Below are positions 8,675-17,533 of a stretch of DNA of 64,000 bases, piece after piece. The notes beneath the pieces were generated by a model, which saw only the letters and a program-made list of their open reading frames with translations, was not told where the DNA came from and made no database searches. Where the stretch lies: NCBI GenBank assembly GCA_046153875.1, contig JBJXFE010000023.1, positions 62,001 to 126,000 of the forward strand, in the 5' to 3' direction. Origin of the DNA: JBJXFE01 sp046153875 (GTDB taxonomy: Bacteria; Planctomycetota; Phycisphaerae; Phycisphaerales; UBA1924). The translations under genes and the position numbers were made by a program. Positions within the stretch are counted from its first letter, which is position 1. Every line of letters starts with the position of its first letter.

Positions 8675-9175
8675 GTGCCCACGCCCTCGGGTTCCCGTGC
8701 GGTGGTTCGATGCTGGCGGATCGCGGCGGGGGCGGCGGCGGCGCTGCTTCTCACCGCGTGCGCCCGGCGGCCGCACGGCGAGGCCTTTCGACCCGCCGTG
8801 CTCGAACCCGGCCAGTCCGTGATCTACTGCTTTCGTGAACCGCGGGGGCTGCGCGCGCCGCCCGTCGCCGTGCTCGTCGATCAGAAGCCGGTCGGCAGTC
8901 TCGCGCCCGGGCGGTACTTGCCTGTGGTCGTCGAGCCGGGCGTCCACTACGTGCGGGTCGAGGGGAGCGCCGAGGCGGCCCGGGCCGTGACCGTGGACGC
9001 GGGGGCCTCGGCGTACATCCGCATCGACACCCGCAAGCTGCGGCGACGCCTGCCGCTGATGGATGAACCCGATGCGGCGGCCGGGCGGAGGATCATCTCT
9101 GAAACCGTGCGTGCGGACCTCACGTCACGCGAGCCGGGCGCCGACGCGCCGTTGTCCGAAGGCCCCGGCGGCTGA
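8675..9175 (+). CDS. DUF2846-like lipoprotein
   Basis: A 166-residue predicted lipoprotein. The N-terminus has basic residues, a hydrophobic run and the lipobox LLTAC. The body (about residues 38-115) has the pattern QSVIYCFREP...PVAVLVDQKPVGSLAPGRY...PGVHYVRVEG, which resembles the DUF2846 family of small envelope lipoproteins. The role is unknown. The start is GTG at 8675; there is no strong ribosome-binding site. The gene is convergent with the glycosyltransferase at 9191, only 15 bases apart. Confidence 0.65.
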   Translation: MPTPSGSRAVVRCWRIAAGAAAALLLTACARRPHGEAFRPAVLEPGQSVIYCFREPRGLRAPPVAVLVDQKPVGSLAPGRYLPVVVEPGVHYVRVEGSAEAARAVTVDAGASAYIRIDTRKLRRRLPLMDEPDAAAGRRIISETVRADLTSREPGADAPLSEGPGG

Positions 9176-9190
9176 GGCGATCGCCGGGGT

Positions 9191-10339
9191 TCAGCCCGTC
9201 CGCGCCTTGGCGCCGGGCCGGTCCGCGAGCGCCGCCCCGACTTCCGCCCTGAACGCGCGGTCGAACTGTTCCTCGCCGAATCGCTCCGCGTTGGCGCGGC
9301 AGGCCGCATCGGCACCCCGTGGCGCCCGCCCGATTGCGGTGATCAGCGCCTCGGGCGTCTGCGGCCCGAAGAGCACGCCGGTGACGCCGTCGATCACCGT
9401 ATCCAGTGCCCCGCCGGCGCGGAACGCGACCACCGGCAACCCGCACGCCTGGGCCTCGACCGCGACGATCCCGTAATCCTCCACCTGCGGAAAGATGAGC
9501 ACGTCGGCCCGGCGGTAGAGGTCGCGCAGCTCCGCGTCGTTGACACGCCCGCGGAACTCGACGGTCGGCCCGGCGCGGCGGCGGAGCGCCGCGGCCGCGG
9601 ACCCTTCCCCCGCCACCACCAGGCGATGCGCCGCGCGATTCGCGGCTTCGATCGCCAGCTCCGCGCGCTTGTACGGCTCCAGCGCCCCCGCGACGAGCCA
9701 GAAATCTTCCCGCTTCTGTCCGGCGCCGGGCGTGTAGAACCCTGTGCGCGCGGGCGGAAACACGATCGACGATTCGCGACCGTAGCAGCGGAGCACCTCG
9801 GCCTGGATGTGCCGCGAGATCGAAACGAACCGCGTGACGTTCGGGGCCGTGCGCCGATCCCAGGCCCGCAGTCTCGGGCCCAGCACGCGCAGCCCGAGCC
9901 CGCGCAGGCCTCCCGCGTAGTCGCCGCCCCGCGACCACAGGTAGCGCGCCGGGGCGAAGCAGCAGCACAGGTGCGGCACGCCCGGCGGCGGCGCGAGCCC
10001 CTTGATCGCGGCGGAGCTGGTCGAGACGAGCAGGTCGATCGGGCGCCGGGCGTGGGCCGCGGCGATCGCGCGTGACAACCGCGCCACGGCCGCGGGGTAC
10101 AGCGGCAGCATCCAGCGGCGCGCACGGGCCGACCAGGGACCACCGCTCAGGAAGGACGCCGTGACGCCCGCGCGATCGCGCACCGCGTCGATGTTCGGGG
10201 CCAGCGGCCGCCCTTCGTCGAACATCGTGAACAGGCCCGCGGGCTCGAACTCGTGGAGCACCAGGCCCGCGATGCGCTCCAGCACCGCCTCGCCGCCGCG
10301 GAACCCGCAGAGCCAGTCGTGAGCGATCGCGATCCGCAT
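9191..10339 (-). CDS. glycosyltransferase family 4
   Basis: A 382-residue GT-B fold glycosyltransferase. The ATG at 10339 gives MRIAIAHDWLCGFRGGEAVLERI, with the Gly-rich N-terminal loop of the acceptor domain. The donor-domain signatures GALEPYKRAELAIEAA, VAGEGS, FRGRVNDAELRDLYRRADVLIFP and EDYGIVAVEAQACGLPVVAF are intact. It probably adds a hexose or mannose-type residue during polysaccharide or glycolipid synthesis. The much longer upstream open frame is antisense to the amidohydrolase gene. There are 87 bases between it and the divergent amidohydrolase gene. Confidence 0.88.
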   Translation of the reverse strand: MRIAIAHDWLCGFRGGEAVLERIAGLVLHEFEPAGLFTMFDEGRPLAPNIDAVRDRAGVTASFLSGGPWSARARRWMLPLYPAAVARLSRAIAAAHARRPIDLLVSTSSAAIKGLAPPPGVPHLCCCFAPARYLWSRGGDYAGGLRGLGLRVLGPRLRAWDRRTAPNVTRFVSISRHIQAEVLRCYGRESSIVFPPARTGFYTPGAGQKREDFWLVAGALEPYKRAELAIEAANRAAHRLVVAGEGSAAAALRRRAGPTVEFRGRVNDAELRDLYRRADVLIFPQVEDYGIVAVEAQACGLPVVAFRAGGALDTVIDGVTGVLFGPQTPEALITAIGRAPRGADAACRANAERFGEEQFDRAFRAEVGAALADRPGAKARTG

Positions 10340-10426
10340 GAGCCGGCATTGTTGCGGCCCCGACCCGTGCGCGCGCGCGGAAGCCCCCCGGGTCGGCGAC
10401 GGATGGCGGGGACTACCATCGGCGGC

Positions 10427-11530
10427 ATGGCCGACGGACCGGCGAGCCCTCCACGCGGCGTTGTCTCGGCGAACAACCGGCTCGGCCTGGACTACCGGGC
10501 AGAGGCACGGCGGCTCGGCCCGCCCGTGACGCCGATCATCGACGCGCACGCCCACATCGCCGGCGCGACAGCGGCGGGCATTTACGACGACGCGCGACGT
10601 GTCTTCGGCGTCACGCGGACCTACACGATGACGCAACTCCCGCAGGCCGCCGCGGTGCGCGACGCCCTGGGCGACTCCGTCCGCTTCATCGCCTTCCCGA
10701 CGTGGAGCGGCGCGGACCGCGCGCGCACCCATCGCGACGACTACATCGGGGTGATCGAGTCCTTTCGGCGCGACTTCGACGCGCGGATCCTCAAGCTCTG
10801 GGCGGCCCCACGGCTGCGCGACCTCGTCCCCGACGGACGCGACGACCTGTGGTCGATCGACAGCCCGTGGCGACGCCGGGCGTGCGAGGTCGGGCGGTCG
10901 CTCGGCATGATGTTCATGGTCCACGTGGCGGACCCGGACATCTACTTCCGGACCAGGTACGCGGACACGGCGAAGTACGGGACGAAGCGCGACCAGTACG
11001 TCGGCCTGGAGCGGATGCTCGACGAGTTCGAGGGCCCGTGGATCGCGGCCCACATGGGCGGCTGGCCCGAAGACCTGGGCTTCCTCGCGGAGATGCTCGC
11101 CCGGCACCCGAACCTGTACTTGGACTGCTCCGCGACAAAATGGGTCGTGCGCGAGCTGAGCCGCCAGCCGAGCGATCGCGTCCGCGCGTTCTTCATCCGT
11201 TGGAAGGGGCGCATCCTCTTCGGGTCGGACATCGTCACCACGGACGACCACACGCGCCCGGGCAAGGAGCGCCCCGACCACCCAAAGGCCGACCAGGCCA
11301 ACAGTCCGGCCGCCGCCTTCGACTTGTACGCGAGCCGCTACTGGGCGCTGCGGATGCTCCTCGAAACCGGGTACAACGGCCCATCGCCGATCGCGGACCC
11401 GGACCTGAAGCTCGAGGACCCGCCGCGTTACAACGACGACTCCGCCCCCGAAATCCGCGGCCTGAGCCTGCCGAGGCCGGTGCTGGAATCCCTGTACCAA
11501 GGCACGGTAACAACCGTGATTCAACACTGA
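10427..11530 (+). CDS. amidohydrolase-superfamily TIM-barrel protein
   Basis: A 367-residue protein of the amidohydrolase_2 (decarboxylase/hydrolase) group. Metal-site motifs are DAHAHIAG (H41, H43), a central MVHVADPD, IAAHMGG and the late FGSDIV aspartate. It lacks a signal peptide and is probably cytoplasmic. The substrate is not predictable; family members act on aromatic acids, lactones or sugar derivatives. The start at 10427 is the last sensible ATG before the conserved region; an in-frame ATG at 10403 is an alternative. A TACCAT hexamer lies seven bases before the chosen ATG, which would fit a leaderless transcript. Confidence 0.75.
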   Translation: MADGPASPPRGVVSANNRLGLDYRAEARRLGPPVTPIIDAHAHIAGATAAGIYDDARRVFGVTRTYTMTQLPQAAAVRDALGDSVRFIAFPTWSGADRARTHRDDYIGVIESFRRDFDARILKLWAAPRLRDLVPDGRDDLWSIDSPWRRRACEVGRSLGMMFMVHVADPDIYFRTRYADTAKYGTKRDQYVGLERMLDEFEGPWIAAHMGGWPEDLGFLAEMLARHPNLYLDCSATKWVVRELSRQPSDRVRAFFIRWKGRILFGSDIVTTDDHTRPGKERPDHPKADQANSPAAAFDLYASRYWALRMLLETGYNGPSPIADPDLKLEDPPRYNDDSAPEIRGLSLPRPVLESLYQGTVTTVIQH

Positions 11531-11691
11531 GAACGCCGTTCGTAAACCGGACGGTGGGAACACCCCTCCCATGACGGTGTCGTACATAGATGAGGCGTTC
11601 CGGATGACTGCCGGTAGAATCCCTTGCTCGGGCGGCGGCACCTTTGCGGAGCCCGGCTGCACGGCGTGGGGAACGCCTCACGGAGAGGTTC

Positions 11692-13083
11692 ATGATCGCG
11701 CGTGACGCATCGTACCGCTCTGCTTTCCGGTGGCTCGTCGGAGCGATCGGGCTCATGGTGTCCGCTCCCGCATTCGCCCAGGATGCGGCGACGCCCGACG
11801 ATCATCCCTCCCCAGCCGCCGACACGACTTCGGCCCCGGTAGGCGGGGTGAACGCCAGCCGCGGGGTGAATGCGGCCGCGTCCATCCGGCGCATCACCGT
11901 CAGCGCGATTCCGGGACTGGGCGGTGTGAAGTCACTGCCCGGCCGCCCGCTCACCGGCGTCGGCCCGCGCCCGAAGGCTCTGGGGAACACGCGACCGAAC
12001 TGGATCTCTGGCTGGCCGCGCATCCCCGACCTGCCGCAGGTCAAGGCCAAGATCGCCTACACGAACCGGATCATCAGCCGGCGCGACGTCGAAAAGAACC
12101 CCGGGCTGCTCAAGAAGCGCCCGGACAACATGACGCCGCGCGTCACGAACGGGCCGACGCGGGCGTTCCAGGACCAGAGCCAGCGGCTCAACAGCCTCCG
12201 CGACGCTGTGAAGTCCGGCGACACAAACGAGGTCATCCGGATCCGGAGGGGAGTGGGCGGAGACATCATCCCTCCGCCGCGCCCGATCAGCGGCGGGACC
12301 GACCCGCGCTCGATGAACACGGGCGTGAGTGGTGGCACGACCGGAAGCGGCGCCGCGGGCGGTGCCGTAGGCGTCGGCACAGCGACGGGCGTTCCGGGCA
12401 GCCCCGGAACTACGAGTGCAAGGGGCGGCGCGAGCGGCGGCATCGCTCCGATCAACGGCGGCGCGTGTGTCGGCGGATCGTGCGGCGTCCAACGGACGAG
12501 CGACGGCCGGGCGATCGGAGAGAGCAACGTTTCGCGTCCCGACGAGCGTCTGTTCGGCGAGCAAGGCCCCGCGATGGTCGAGCCGGCGCCCGCGCCGCTC
12601 ACCGACGCGGAGCGTGCGGCCGAGTTCACGAGGGCCCGCGACACGGTGTCCGCGGCCGACGCGTACCTGCGGCATCTGGCCGACCACGAGGACGATGCGG
12701 TCGCGGCCCGGTCACTGGCTGTGGTGTTGCTGCTTGCGAACAAGCCCGTCCACGCCGGCGACGCGATGGTCGAGGCGTACCGCATGGACATCGGTCTCGC
12801 GGCGCTGCCGTATGACGCCGGCTCGTTGCCCGAAGGAGCGGGCCTCGGCGCATTGCTCAGCAAGGCCGCGGCGCGGGCCAACCGCGACGGGTCCGCCGGC
12901 GCTTGGCTGACCGCCGCGGTGCTGGCGCAGGCACAGGATCGCCGCGACGCCGCGGCGCGGTTCATCGAGCGGGCACGGGCCGCGGGCTTGGACGCGCCGA
13001 TCGCGGACGCGATGGTCTCGGCGCTCTCGAACCCGGGAGCGCGTTCGAAGGAGGTCGCCGATGCTCGGGCAGGGAAGCCGTAA
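11692..13083 (+). CDS. secreted protein: Gly-rich middle, TPR-like C-terminal module (first of three)
   Basis: A 463-residue exported protein that I do not recognise. The ATG at 11692 is preceded by GGAGAGG and gives a signal peptide ending near residue 28 (SAPAFAQ). Residues 95-175 contain a Trp/Pro-containing segment (NWISGWPRIPDLPQVKAKI). A Gly/Ser/Thr low-complexity stretch spans about 195-270. The C-terminal 140 residues (about 310-450) form a helical TPR-like module (ADAYLRHLADHEDDAVAARS...ANRDGSAGAWLTAAVLAQAQ...IERARAAGLDAPIADAM) that recurs in the next two proteins. The stop overlaps the following start by 23 bases, so the genes are an operon. Confidence 0.7.
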   Translation: MIARDASYRSAFRWLVGAIGLMVSAPAFAQDAATPDDHPSPAADTTSAPVGGVNASRGVNAAASIRRITVSAIPGLGGVKSLPGRPLTGVGPRPKALGNTRPNWISGWPRIPDLPQVKAKIAYTNRIISRRDVEKNPGLLKKRPDNMTPRVTNGPTRAFQDQSQRLNSLRDAVKSGDTNEVIRIRRGVGGDIIPPPRPISGGTDPRSMNTGVSGGTTGSGAAGGAVGVGTATGVPGSPGTTSARGGASGGIAPINGGACVGGSCGVQRTSDGRAIGESNVSRPDERLFGEQGPAMVEPAPAPLTDAERAAEFTRARDTVSAADAYLRHLADHEDDAVAARSLAVVLLLANKPVHAGDAMVEAYRMDIGLAALPYDAGSLPEGAGLGALLSKAAARANRDGSAGAWLTAAVLAQAQDRRDAAARFIERARAAGLDAPIADAMVSALSNPGARSKEVADARAGKP

Positions 13084-14113
13084 CGTCATCCGTGTCGCTG
13101 CAATGACCGCGGTGCTCGCGGCCGCGCCGATGTCGCTGGGGCAGGCATCGGTCGGGCTCGGCGGCGTGCGCGCGGCCGGCCCGGGCGTTCGCGGCGGGAC
13201 GCCCCTGTCGCGCACGGGGACACTCCTTCCCGCGGCCCCGTCGCGTCCGGCGTTCGCGCCGTCGTCCGGATGGGGCTCCGGTTTTTCGAGCGGAAGCGGG
13301 TTCCGATCTGGCGGCTCGTTCGGCGAGTGCGTGGTCGGGGGGAACTCTGTCGGAGGCAGCTTCGATCAGCACATCGACGGCCGCGGCTTCGTGAGCGGCT
13401 CGGGCTTGTCGGTCAACGGCGAGTACCGCGACGACCACTTTAACCTGCGGTTCCGGCTCGGCACGCCGACCGGGCTCATCCACAAGGATCTGTGCCGCCC
13501 GATCATCGTCGGCTCGCACCACCTGCACTATCCGTACTGGCCGTATTCCTACGGCTCGTACTGGTACGAGCGCACGACGCCGATCGACGGGTACTACCTG
13601 CCGGTGGACCCCGCGCTGGTCGGCTACACCGCGCGCCCGAACCCACCGGCCGCACCCGCGGCGGACCCGCCGACGGACCACGAAATCGGCGACTGGGCAC
13701 TGCAACTGGGCTACGCCGCGCGGGCGATCACCGCGTACAAAGCCCACCTGGACGCGAACCCCGAAGACGCCGAGGTCACGCGCCTCCTGGGCCTGGCGAT
13801 GATCGCCGACCGCAATGTCACCGAGGGGGTGGCGATCGTGGCCCTCGCGTACCGGCAGGACGCGACGCTCGCGGAAAGGCCGTTGGCTGACGACATCTTC
13901 GGCGGCCGCTCGGACCTGCGGGCGCAGGTGGAACGGGTTTCAAACCACGCCCGCCGCGTGAAGACGGCGTCGGCGTGGCTCGCCATGGCGGCGCTGGTGC
14001 AGGCCCAGGGCAAGGCCGACGTGGCGGCCCGGCTCGTCGAGCGGGCGCGCGGCGTGGGGCTCGACGCGGGCGTCGCGGACACGTTCATTGGCGTGCTGTC
14101 ACGGAAACAGTAG
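13061..14113 (+). CDS. secreted protein: Gly-rich and Tyr/Trp-rich N-terminus, TPR-like C-terminal module (second of three)
   Basis: A 350-residue exported protein of unknown function. A signal-like segment (residues 10-28, RVAAMTAVLAAAPMSLGQ) is followed by a Gly/Ser-rich region with GSGFSSGSGFRSGG. An aromatic patch at about 148-178 includes HYPYWPYSYGSYWYER. The C-terminal module (about 210-350) matches the other two proteins: AITAYKAHLDANPEDAEVTR, AIVALAYRQDATLAERPL, SAWLAMAALVQAQGKADVAA and ARGVGLDAGVADTF. The gene overlaps the preceding one by 23 bases. The TPR-like tail suggests protein-protein contacts outside the cytoplasm. Confidence 0.7.
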   Translation: MLGQGSRNVIRVAAMTAVLAAAPMSLGQASVGLGGVRAAGPGVRGGTPLSRTGTLLPAAPSRPAFAPSSGWGSGFSSGSGFRSGGSFGECVVGGNSVGGSFDQHIDGRGFVSGSGLSVNGEYRDDHFNLRFRLGTPTGLIHKDLCRPIIVGSHHLHYPYWPYSYGSYWYERTTPIDGYYLPVDPALVGYTARPNPPAAPAADPPTDHEIGDWALQLGYAARAITAYKAHLDANPEDAEVTRLLGLAMIADRNVTEGVAIVALAYRQDATLAERPLADDIFGGRSDLRAQVERVSNHARRVKTASAWLAMAALVQAQGKADVAARLVERARGVGLDAGVADTFIGVLSRKQ

Positions 14114-14201
14114 CTGGGCGTCCGGCGCCGTCGACCAGTGGGGTCAGCCCAAGGGGAGAGCCCGCGGCACTGCGCCGCGGAGCAGATTCGGGAGGCGTGC
14201 G

Positions 14202-16199
14202 ATGAACAGTCGCAGATGTGAGACCACACGCGCCATCGGGTGGCGATGGTCGTGGTGCATGGGGCTGGCGTCGGTGCTGGTGATCGCGGGGGTGGCGCTC
14301 GCCGGGCCCGATGACAAGAACCCCGGCGCGCGCTCGCGTCCTCAGGCGAAGTCGGCGCAACCCGTTCGGCGCGAGTCACGCCCCGCCGTCACGCCGCCCG
14401 CGCGATCGTCGCCGAGTGCCCGCCCAACGGCGACGCCGCCGCGGTCGTCGCCGAGCGCGCGCCCCGCCGCGCCGTCTCGGGCCGGGCCGATCGTGCGGTC
14501 CGCTCCGCAACCGGAACGCCGGACTCCGCCCGCGCGAGTGATGACGTCGTCGCCCAAGCCGGGAGCAAAGTCAGCCGGCGCGCCGCCCTCGCGCGACCCG
14601 CGCCCGATGCCCCCCGCCCGGGCAAACCCGTCGAGGTCTCCATCGCAGCCGCCGAAGGGTGCGCCCCCGCCGGTTCGGATCGGTCCGTCCAAGCCCGCGG
14701 CCGCGCCGGTGCGTCGCGACCCTGTGAGGCCGTCGGCGAACGTGCCGGCGCGCGCCGACCCCGTGAAGCCCGCGCCGGTGAAACCGACCGCCGCCCCACC
14801 CGCGCCGGTCAAGCCCGTGCGCGGGTCGCTCACACGCGATCCCGTCCGCGCGACGCCGCCGCCGGTCCAACCGACCAAGGGGGCCGACCCACGCGCACCG
14901 CTGGTCACGCCGCAGCCCGTGAAGCCGACACCGCCGCGCCAACCCCCGCCGAACGTCAACCCCACGCGCCAGCCGACGAAGCAGCCTCCAGCGGCGACGC
15001 CCGATCCGGTCCGCCCGCGCCACCCCACGGCGAGTTCAGACCCCGGCGGCCCGACGATCATCGTGAGCCCGCCGAGCACGCCCAGAGACCCGCGTCAGCC
15101 CAACGCCGCGACGCCCATCGGACCGCCTCGGATGCCGCTCGCGCCGGTGGGCGGTCCTTCGAAGCAGCCGCCCGTGGTCGGGCCCGCACCGATCGCGGCG
15201 CCCGTGCCGCCCTCGGGGAACGCGCCTCCGCCGACCCCGCCCCAGCCGCCTCCCCCCCGCGCCAACCCGGTCCACTCGCCGATCGCGCCCGCCGCGCCGG
15301 CACCGATCCTGCACGGCGCGCCGCTGAACCCGACGTTCGTCCACAACGACCGTGGCGGGCGCGATCGTTACCGCTGGTCGCGGCACTACCGCGAGTCGTG
15401 GCGCTCGGCCTGCAGCGGCTGGAGCGACCACTGGCGTCGGCACCACGAATGGCGGCGTAACTGCTCCTGGTCCTATGCCTGGAACTGCTCCTGGTCCTGG
15501 GCGCGGGCGTGCCGGCCGTCGTGGGCGGTGTGCTTCGACTCGTGCTCGTGGCGATGGCGGCACTGGCGCTCGTGCTGGTGGCTCCGCTGGGACGATTGCG
15601 GCGACTGGTCGTGGTGCTCGCCGCGGTCGCCGAGCTACTCCCACGGGCCGTGGTGGGATTCGGGCGTGTACCCCGTCGTGTACCCGGTCGCGACGTACGT
15701 CTCGTGGCGTTGGTCGGGGTACGAGCCCCCGGTGGACCTGACGCCCACGCGCGTGCTCAGCGGCGCAGAACTCGGGGATATCTACCTGCGGACCGGGGAC
15801 GCCCAGGCCGCCATCGCCGCCTACCAGGAGCATCTGGCGTCGTTCCCGTCCGATGCGCCCGTGCGGCGCTCGCTCGGACTGGCGTTGCTCTGCGCCGGGC
15901 GGGCCGACGACGCCGCCGAGTCGGTGTTGCAGGCGTATACGGTCGCCCCGTGGCTCGCCGACGAGCCGATCAGCCCCGGGGCGTTCGCGCAGGGCGCGGA
16001 AGACCTGGTCCTGAACATCGAGCTCGCGTCGGCGTACGCCAACCGCGTGAAGTCGGCGCCCGGGTGGCTGCTCGTGGGCGTGCTGATGCAGGCGAACGGG
16101 CAGGGCGAACTGGGTTTGCTGATGCTCGACCGCGCGGACGGCGCGGGCCTGGACCCGGGCGTCTCATCGCCGCTGCGCGCGGCCATGGCGCGTGGGTAG
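14202..16199 (+). CDS. secreted protein: long Pro-rich stalk, Trp/Ser/Cys-rich domain, TPR-like module (third of three)
   Basis: A 665-residue protein that I do not recognise. After a signal segment (about 15-36) there are some 340 residues of Pro/Ala/Arg/Lys-rich repeats such as RADPVKPAPVKPTAAPPA, probably an extended wall- or matrix-spanning stalk. Residues 385-500 form a block dense in Trp, Ser, Arg and Cys (for example CSWSYAWNCSWSWARAC and CSWRWRHWRSCWWLRW). The C-terminus (about 520-665) repeats the TPR-like module of the two genes upstream. GGGAGG precedes the ATG. The gene ends about 40 bases before the rplK promoter. The alternating Trp and Cys suggest a disulfide-rich or glycan-binding surface, but this is inference. 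Confidence 0.7.
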   Translation: MNSRRCETTRAIGWRWSWCMGLASVLVIAGVALAGPDDKNPGARSRPQAKSAQPVRRESRPAVTPPARSSPSARPTATPPRSSPSARPAAPSRAGPIVRSAPQPERRTPPARVMTSSPKPGAKSAGAPPSRDPRPMPPARANPSRSPSQPPKGAPPPVRIGPSKPAAAPVRRDPVRPSANVPARADPVKPAPVKPTAAPPAPVKPVRGSLTRDPVRATPPPVQPTKGADPRAPLVTPQPVKPTPPRQPPPNVNPTRQPTKQPPAATPDPVRPRHPTASSDPGGPTIIVSPPSTPRDPRQPNAATPIGPPRMPLAPVGGPSKQPPVVGPAPIAAPVPPSGNAPPPTPPQPPPPRANPVHSPIAPAAPAPILHGAPLNPTFVHNDRGGRDRYRWSRHYRESWRSACSGWSDHWRRHHEWRRNCSWSYAWNCSWSWARACRPSWAVCFDSCSWRWRHWRSCWWLRWDDCGDWSWCSPRSPSYSHGPWWDSGVYPVVYPVATYVSWRWSGYEPPVDLTPTRVLSGAELGDIYLRTGDAQAAIAAYQEHLASFPSDAPVRRSLGLALLCAGRADDAAESVLQAYTVAPWLADEPISPGAFAQGAEDLVLNIELASAYANRVKSAPGWLLVGVLMQANGQGELGLLMLDRADGAGLDPGVSSPLRAAMARG

Positions 16200-16238
16200 T
16201 CACTGCCGCGGTGTGACGTGCGGGTGCGTGGGCGCGAG

Positions 16239-16266
16239 TTGTCCCCGCCGGACTCCCGGCTACACT
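16239..16266 (+). promoter_or_regulatory. putative sigma70-type promoter of the rplKAJL operon
   Basis: TTGTCC (16239-16244) and TACACT (16261-16266) are separated by 16 bases, with about 120 bases of leader before rplK. The same architecture is seen before rpoB, ileS and the cobalamin-riboswitch operon. Confidence 0.5.
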
Positions 16267-16390
16267 TGCCCCTCCCCGGTTCCTGACGGGCCGGGCACAA
16301 TCAGAACCGTTTGAACCACCGAGCCGCCTGTCCCCAGGCCGGGGCGGGTGTTCCGGGGCTTGTCCCGGGGCCGGTGGGAGGTGGGAACAC

Positions 16391-16819
16391 ATGGCCAAGA
16401 AAGAAATGATCGACCAGTTCAAGATCATGGCCCCCGGGGGCCAGGCGACGCCCGCGCCGCCGCTGGGCCCGATCCTGGGCGGTAAGGGGGTCAACCCCGG
16501 CCAGTTCATCCAGAAGTTCAACGCGGCGACGGCACCGCTCAAGGGCAAGATCGTCGGCTGCATCGTCACGGTCTACAACGACCGCTCGTTCGACCTGGAG
16601 ATCAAGTCCTCGCCGGCGTCGGTGCTGATCCGCGAGGCGGCCAAGGTCGAGAAGGGCTCCGGCGTCCCGAACAAGGAGAAGGTCGGGAAGATCACGCGGG
16701 CCCAGGTCGAGAAGATCGCGAAAGAAAAGATGTCCGACCTGAACACGGCCAACCTCGATGCCGCCTGCCGGGTGGTCGAGGGCCAGGCCCGATCCATGGG
16801 CGTCACGGTGGAGGGCTGA
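16391..16819 (+). CDS. rplK: 50S ribosomal protein L11
   Basis: A 142-residue L11, the ribosomal stalk-base protein that binds 23S rRNA near the GTPase centre and supports elongation-factor action and the stringent response. The N-terminal domain has the conserved APPLGPILGGKGVNPGQFI, and the C-terminal rRNA-binding domain ends in CRVVEGQARSMGVTVEG. A strong GGGAGG site precedes the ATG. It is the first gene of the ribosomal cluster here. secE and nusG, which precede rplK in most bacteria, are not upstream; their place is taken by the Trp-rich secreted protein gene. Confidence 0.97.
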   Translation: MAKKEMIDQFKIMAPGGQATPAPPLGPILGGKGVNPGQFIQKFNAATAPLKGKIVGCIVTVYNDRSFDLEIKSSPASVLIREAAKVEKGSGVPNKEKVGKITRAQVEKIAKEKMSDLNTANLDAACRVVEGQARSMGVTVEG

Positions 16820-16821
16820 CC

Positions 16822-17520
16822 ATGCCGGAGCGCGTGAGCAAGCGGCAGCGGGCCAACCGGGAGCTCGTGCCCAAGGAGCCGGTCGCCCCCGAGCAGGCGG
16901 TGGCCGTCGTGAAGAAGTTCAAGGGTCCGAAGTTCGACCAGACGGTCAACGTGGTGATGCATCTGGGGATCGACGTGAAGCAGGCCGACCAGGCCATGCG
17001 CGGGTCGATCGCGCTGCCCCGCGGGATCGGCAAGACCAAGCGCGTGGTGGCCTTCTGCCAGTCGGACAAGGTGCAAGCGGCTCTGGCAGCCGGCGCGGTG
17101 AAGGCCGGCGGCGAGGAACTGGTCGCCGAGGTCGAGAAGGGGTGGATGGACTTCGATGTGGCGGTCGCGTCGCCCGACATGATGCGCGTGATCTCGAAGC
17201 TCGGGCGCGTGCTGGGCCCCAAAGGGCTCATGCCCTCGCCCAAGGCGGGGACGGTGACGCCGAACGTCGCCGAGGCGGTGAAGGAATACTCGGCGGGCAA
17301 GGTGGAGTACCGGGCCGACACGGGCGGGAACGTCCACGCGGTGATCGGTAAGACGAGCTTCTCGGAGGCCGACCTCGCCGAGAACCTCAACCACTTCATC
17401 AAGGCGATCGAGAAGGCCAAGCCGCCTACGTCCAAGGGCGTGTACATCCGCAAGATCACGGTGTCCGGCGCGATGACGCCCGGGGTTGAGGTCAAGCACG
17501 TGGCCGAGGTTGTTGCGTAA
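16822..17520 (+). CDS. rplA: 50S ribosomal protein L1
   Basis: A 232-residue L1, which forms the mobile L1 stalk and helps release E-site tRNA. It usually also represses its own operon by binding the mRNA leader. Diagnostic segments are TVNVVMHLGIDVKQADQAMRG, the KLGRVLGPKGLMPSPKAGTV motif and the C-terminal NLNHFIKAIEKAKP. It begins two bases after the rplK stop, which indicates tight coupling. Length is normal for the family. Confidence 0.97.
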   Translation: MPERVSKRQRANRELVPKEPVAPEQAVAVVKKFKGPKFDQTVNVVMHLGIDVKQADQAMRGSIALPRGIGKTKRVVAFCQSDKVQAALAAGAVKAGGEELVAEVEKGWMDFDVAVASPDMMRVISKLGRVLGPKGLMPSPKAGTVTPNVAEAVKEYSAGKVEYRADTGGNVHAVIGKTSFSEADLAENLNHFIKAIEKAKPPTSKGVYIRKITVSGAMTPGVEVKHVAEVVA

Positions 17521-17533
17521 GGAAGGGTGCGGC

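Noticed and set aside
14300..15340. CRISPR or tandem DNA repeat in the Pro-rich coding stretch
   Set aside because: The repetition is at the protein level (Pro/Ala/Lys) with variable codons and no constant repeat-spacer spacing.
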